A stretch of DNA of 6,497 nt from Sphingomonadaceae bacterium (GTDB lineage: Bacteria > Pseudomonadota > Alphaproteobacteria > Sphingomonadales > Sphingomonadaceae). A model generated the notes under the pieces. It was not told the DNA's origin, made no database searches, and saw only the letters and a program-made list of their open reading frames with translations. Both the position numbers and the translations under genes were made by a program. Below are positions 6,158-6,497 of the stretch, piece by piece; position 1 is the stretch's first letter, and every line of letters starts with the position of its first letter. The stretch covers positions 1 to 6,497 of the forward strand of contig CANEVG010000206.1 of NCBI GenBank assembly GCA_947442095.1, given 5' to 3'.

Positions 6158-6497
6158 ATGGATCTGGGTCTGAAGGGCAAGAAAGTCATCATGAACGGCG
6201 GTGCGCGTGGCATCGGCCTTGAAATGCTAAAGCTGTTCACCGCCGAAGGGGCTGACGTGGCGTTCTTCTCGCGCGATCAGACCAAGGTCGATGCCGCGCT
6301 CGCCGCGCTGGCGGGCAATCCCGGCAAGGCCCACGGCGAGGCCTTCGACATGACCGGCAATATCGACCGTTATGTTGCCTGGCTCAAGGCCACGGTGGAA
6401 AAGCTCGGCGGCTGCGACATCTTCGTCAACATGGCCAGCGTTTCGGGCGCAGGCGCCACGCAGGACTGGCAGAAGTGCCTCGATGTGGACATTATGA
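6158..6497 (+). CDS. Second short-chain dehydrogenase/reductase, 3' end beyond right edge
   Basis: The first 113 residues of a classical-type SDR are visible; the catalytic Ser-Tyr-Lys region lies outside the window. The cofactor loop is NGGARGIG at 13-20, then FFSRD at 36-40 with Arg39 and no acidic residue just before it, which favours NADP(H). NMAS at 91-94 stands for NNAG. At the usual active-site Asn position the protein has D111 (LDVDIM). The ATG at 6158 is preceded by GGAG 9 nt upstream, and family similarity starts at once. It is divergent from the SnoaL-ABM-SDR operon across 149 nt and may be coregulated with it. It could oxidise or reduce an intermediate of the same pathway. Family clear; activity cannot be judged without the rest of the gene. 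Confidence 0.9.
   Translation, partial: MDLGLKGKKVIMNGGARGIGLEMLKLFTAEGADVAFFSRDQTKVDAALAALAGNPGKAHGEAFDMTGNIDRYVAWLKATVEKLGGCDIFVNMASVSGAGATQDWQKCLDVDIM

Noticed and set aside
6141..6173. Tiny upstream open frame (ATG to TGA, 10 residues) overlapping the start of the second SDR
   Set aside because: It lacks its own ribosome site, since the GGAG lies inside it and serves the ATG at 6158; it is likely chance.
1..6497. CRISPR array, tRNA, rRNA, insertion sequence or phage genes
   Set aside because: No regular spaced repeats, tRNA-like cloverleaf, rRNA segment, transposase or integrase motif was seen on either strand.

Overview
The window is GC-rich chromosomal DNA with strong third-position G/C bias. 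It looks like an alphaproteobacterium, most likely a sphingomonad (Novosphingobium, Sphingobium or Erythrobacter type). That placement is inferred from the gene families and from a nested palindrome containing 'gcgaagcaatccagagcgg', which resembles an interspersed repeat I recall from Sphingomonadales genomes. No database search was possible, so the genus is not settled.

There are seven protein genes, all plausible parts of a catabolic (aromatic, terpenoid or apocarotenoid type) locus. From left to right they are: (1) an MDR-superfamily NADPH-dependent reductase of the CurA/leukotriene B4 dehydrogenase type, minus strand, running off the left edge, GTG start at 917; (2) a 214-nt divergent intergenic region with a hairpin and two sets of short direct repeats; (3) a plus-strand pair, a carotenoid-cleavage/lignostilbene dioxygenase family enzyme (1132-2580) followed 12 nt later by an acyl-CoA ligase (2593-4221); (4) a convergent intergenic region holding the palindromic repeat (4271-4369) and an intrinsic terminator read on the minus strand (4387-4420); (5) a tight minus-strand operon transcribed from about 6008 to 4446: SnoaL/NTF2-like protein, ABM-fold monooxygenase-like protein, short-chain dehydrogenase/reductase (SDR), with gaps of 4 and 5 nt; (6) a 149-nt divergent intergenic region; (7) a second SDR on the plus strand (start 6158) cut by the right edge.

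A reasonable joint reading, which is inference, is stepwise degradation of an unsaturated substrate. The iron-dependent oxygenase would cleave a C=C bond to carbonyl products. The SDRs and the MDR reductase would adjust oxidation state at alcohol/carbonyl and enone positions. The small NTF2-like and ABM-fold proteins would carry out a lyase, isomerase or oxygenase step. The ligase would activate a resulting acid as a CoA thioester. No transporter, regulator or aldehyde dehydrogenase is visible.

The points most worth checking are the dioxygenase with all four iron histidines but a Met where lignostilbene dioxygenases carry a phenol-binding Lys, and two SDRs that both lack the usual active-site Asn.
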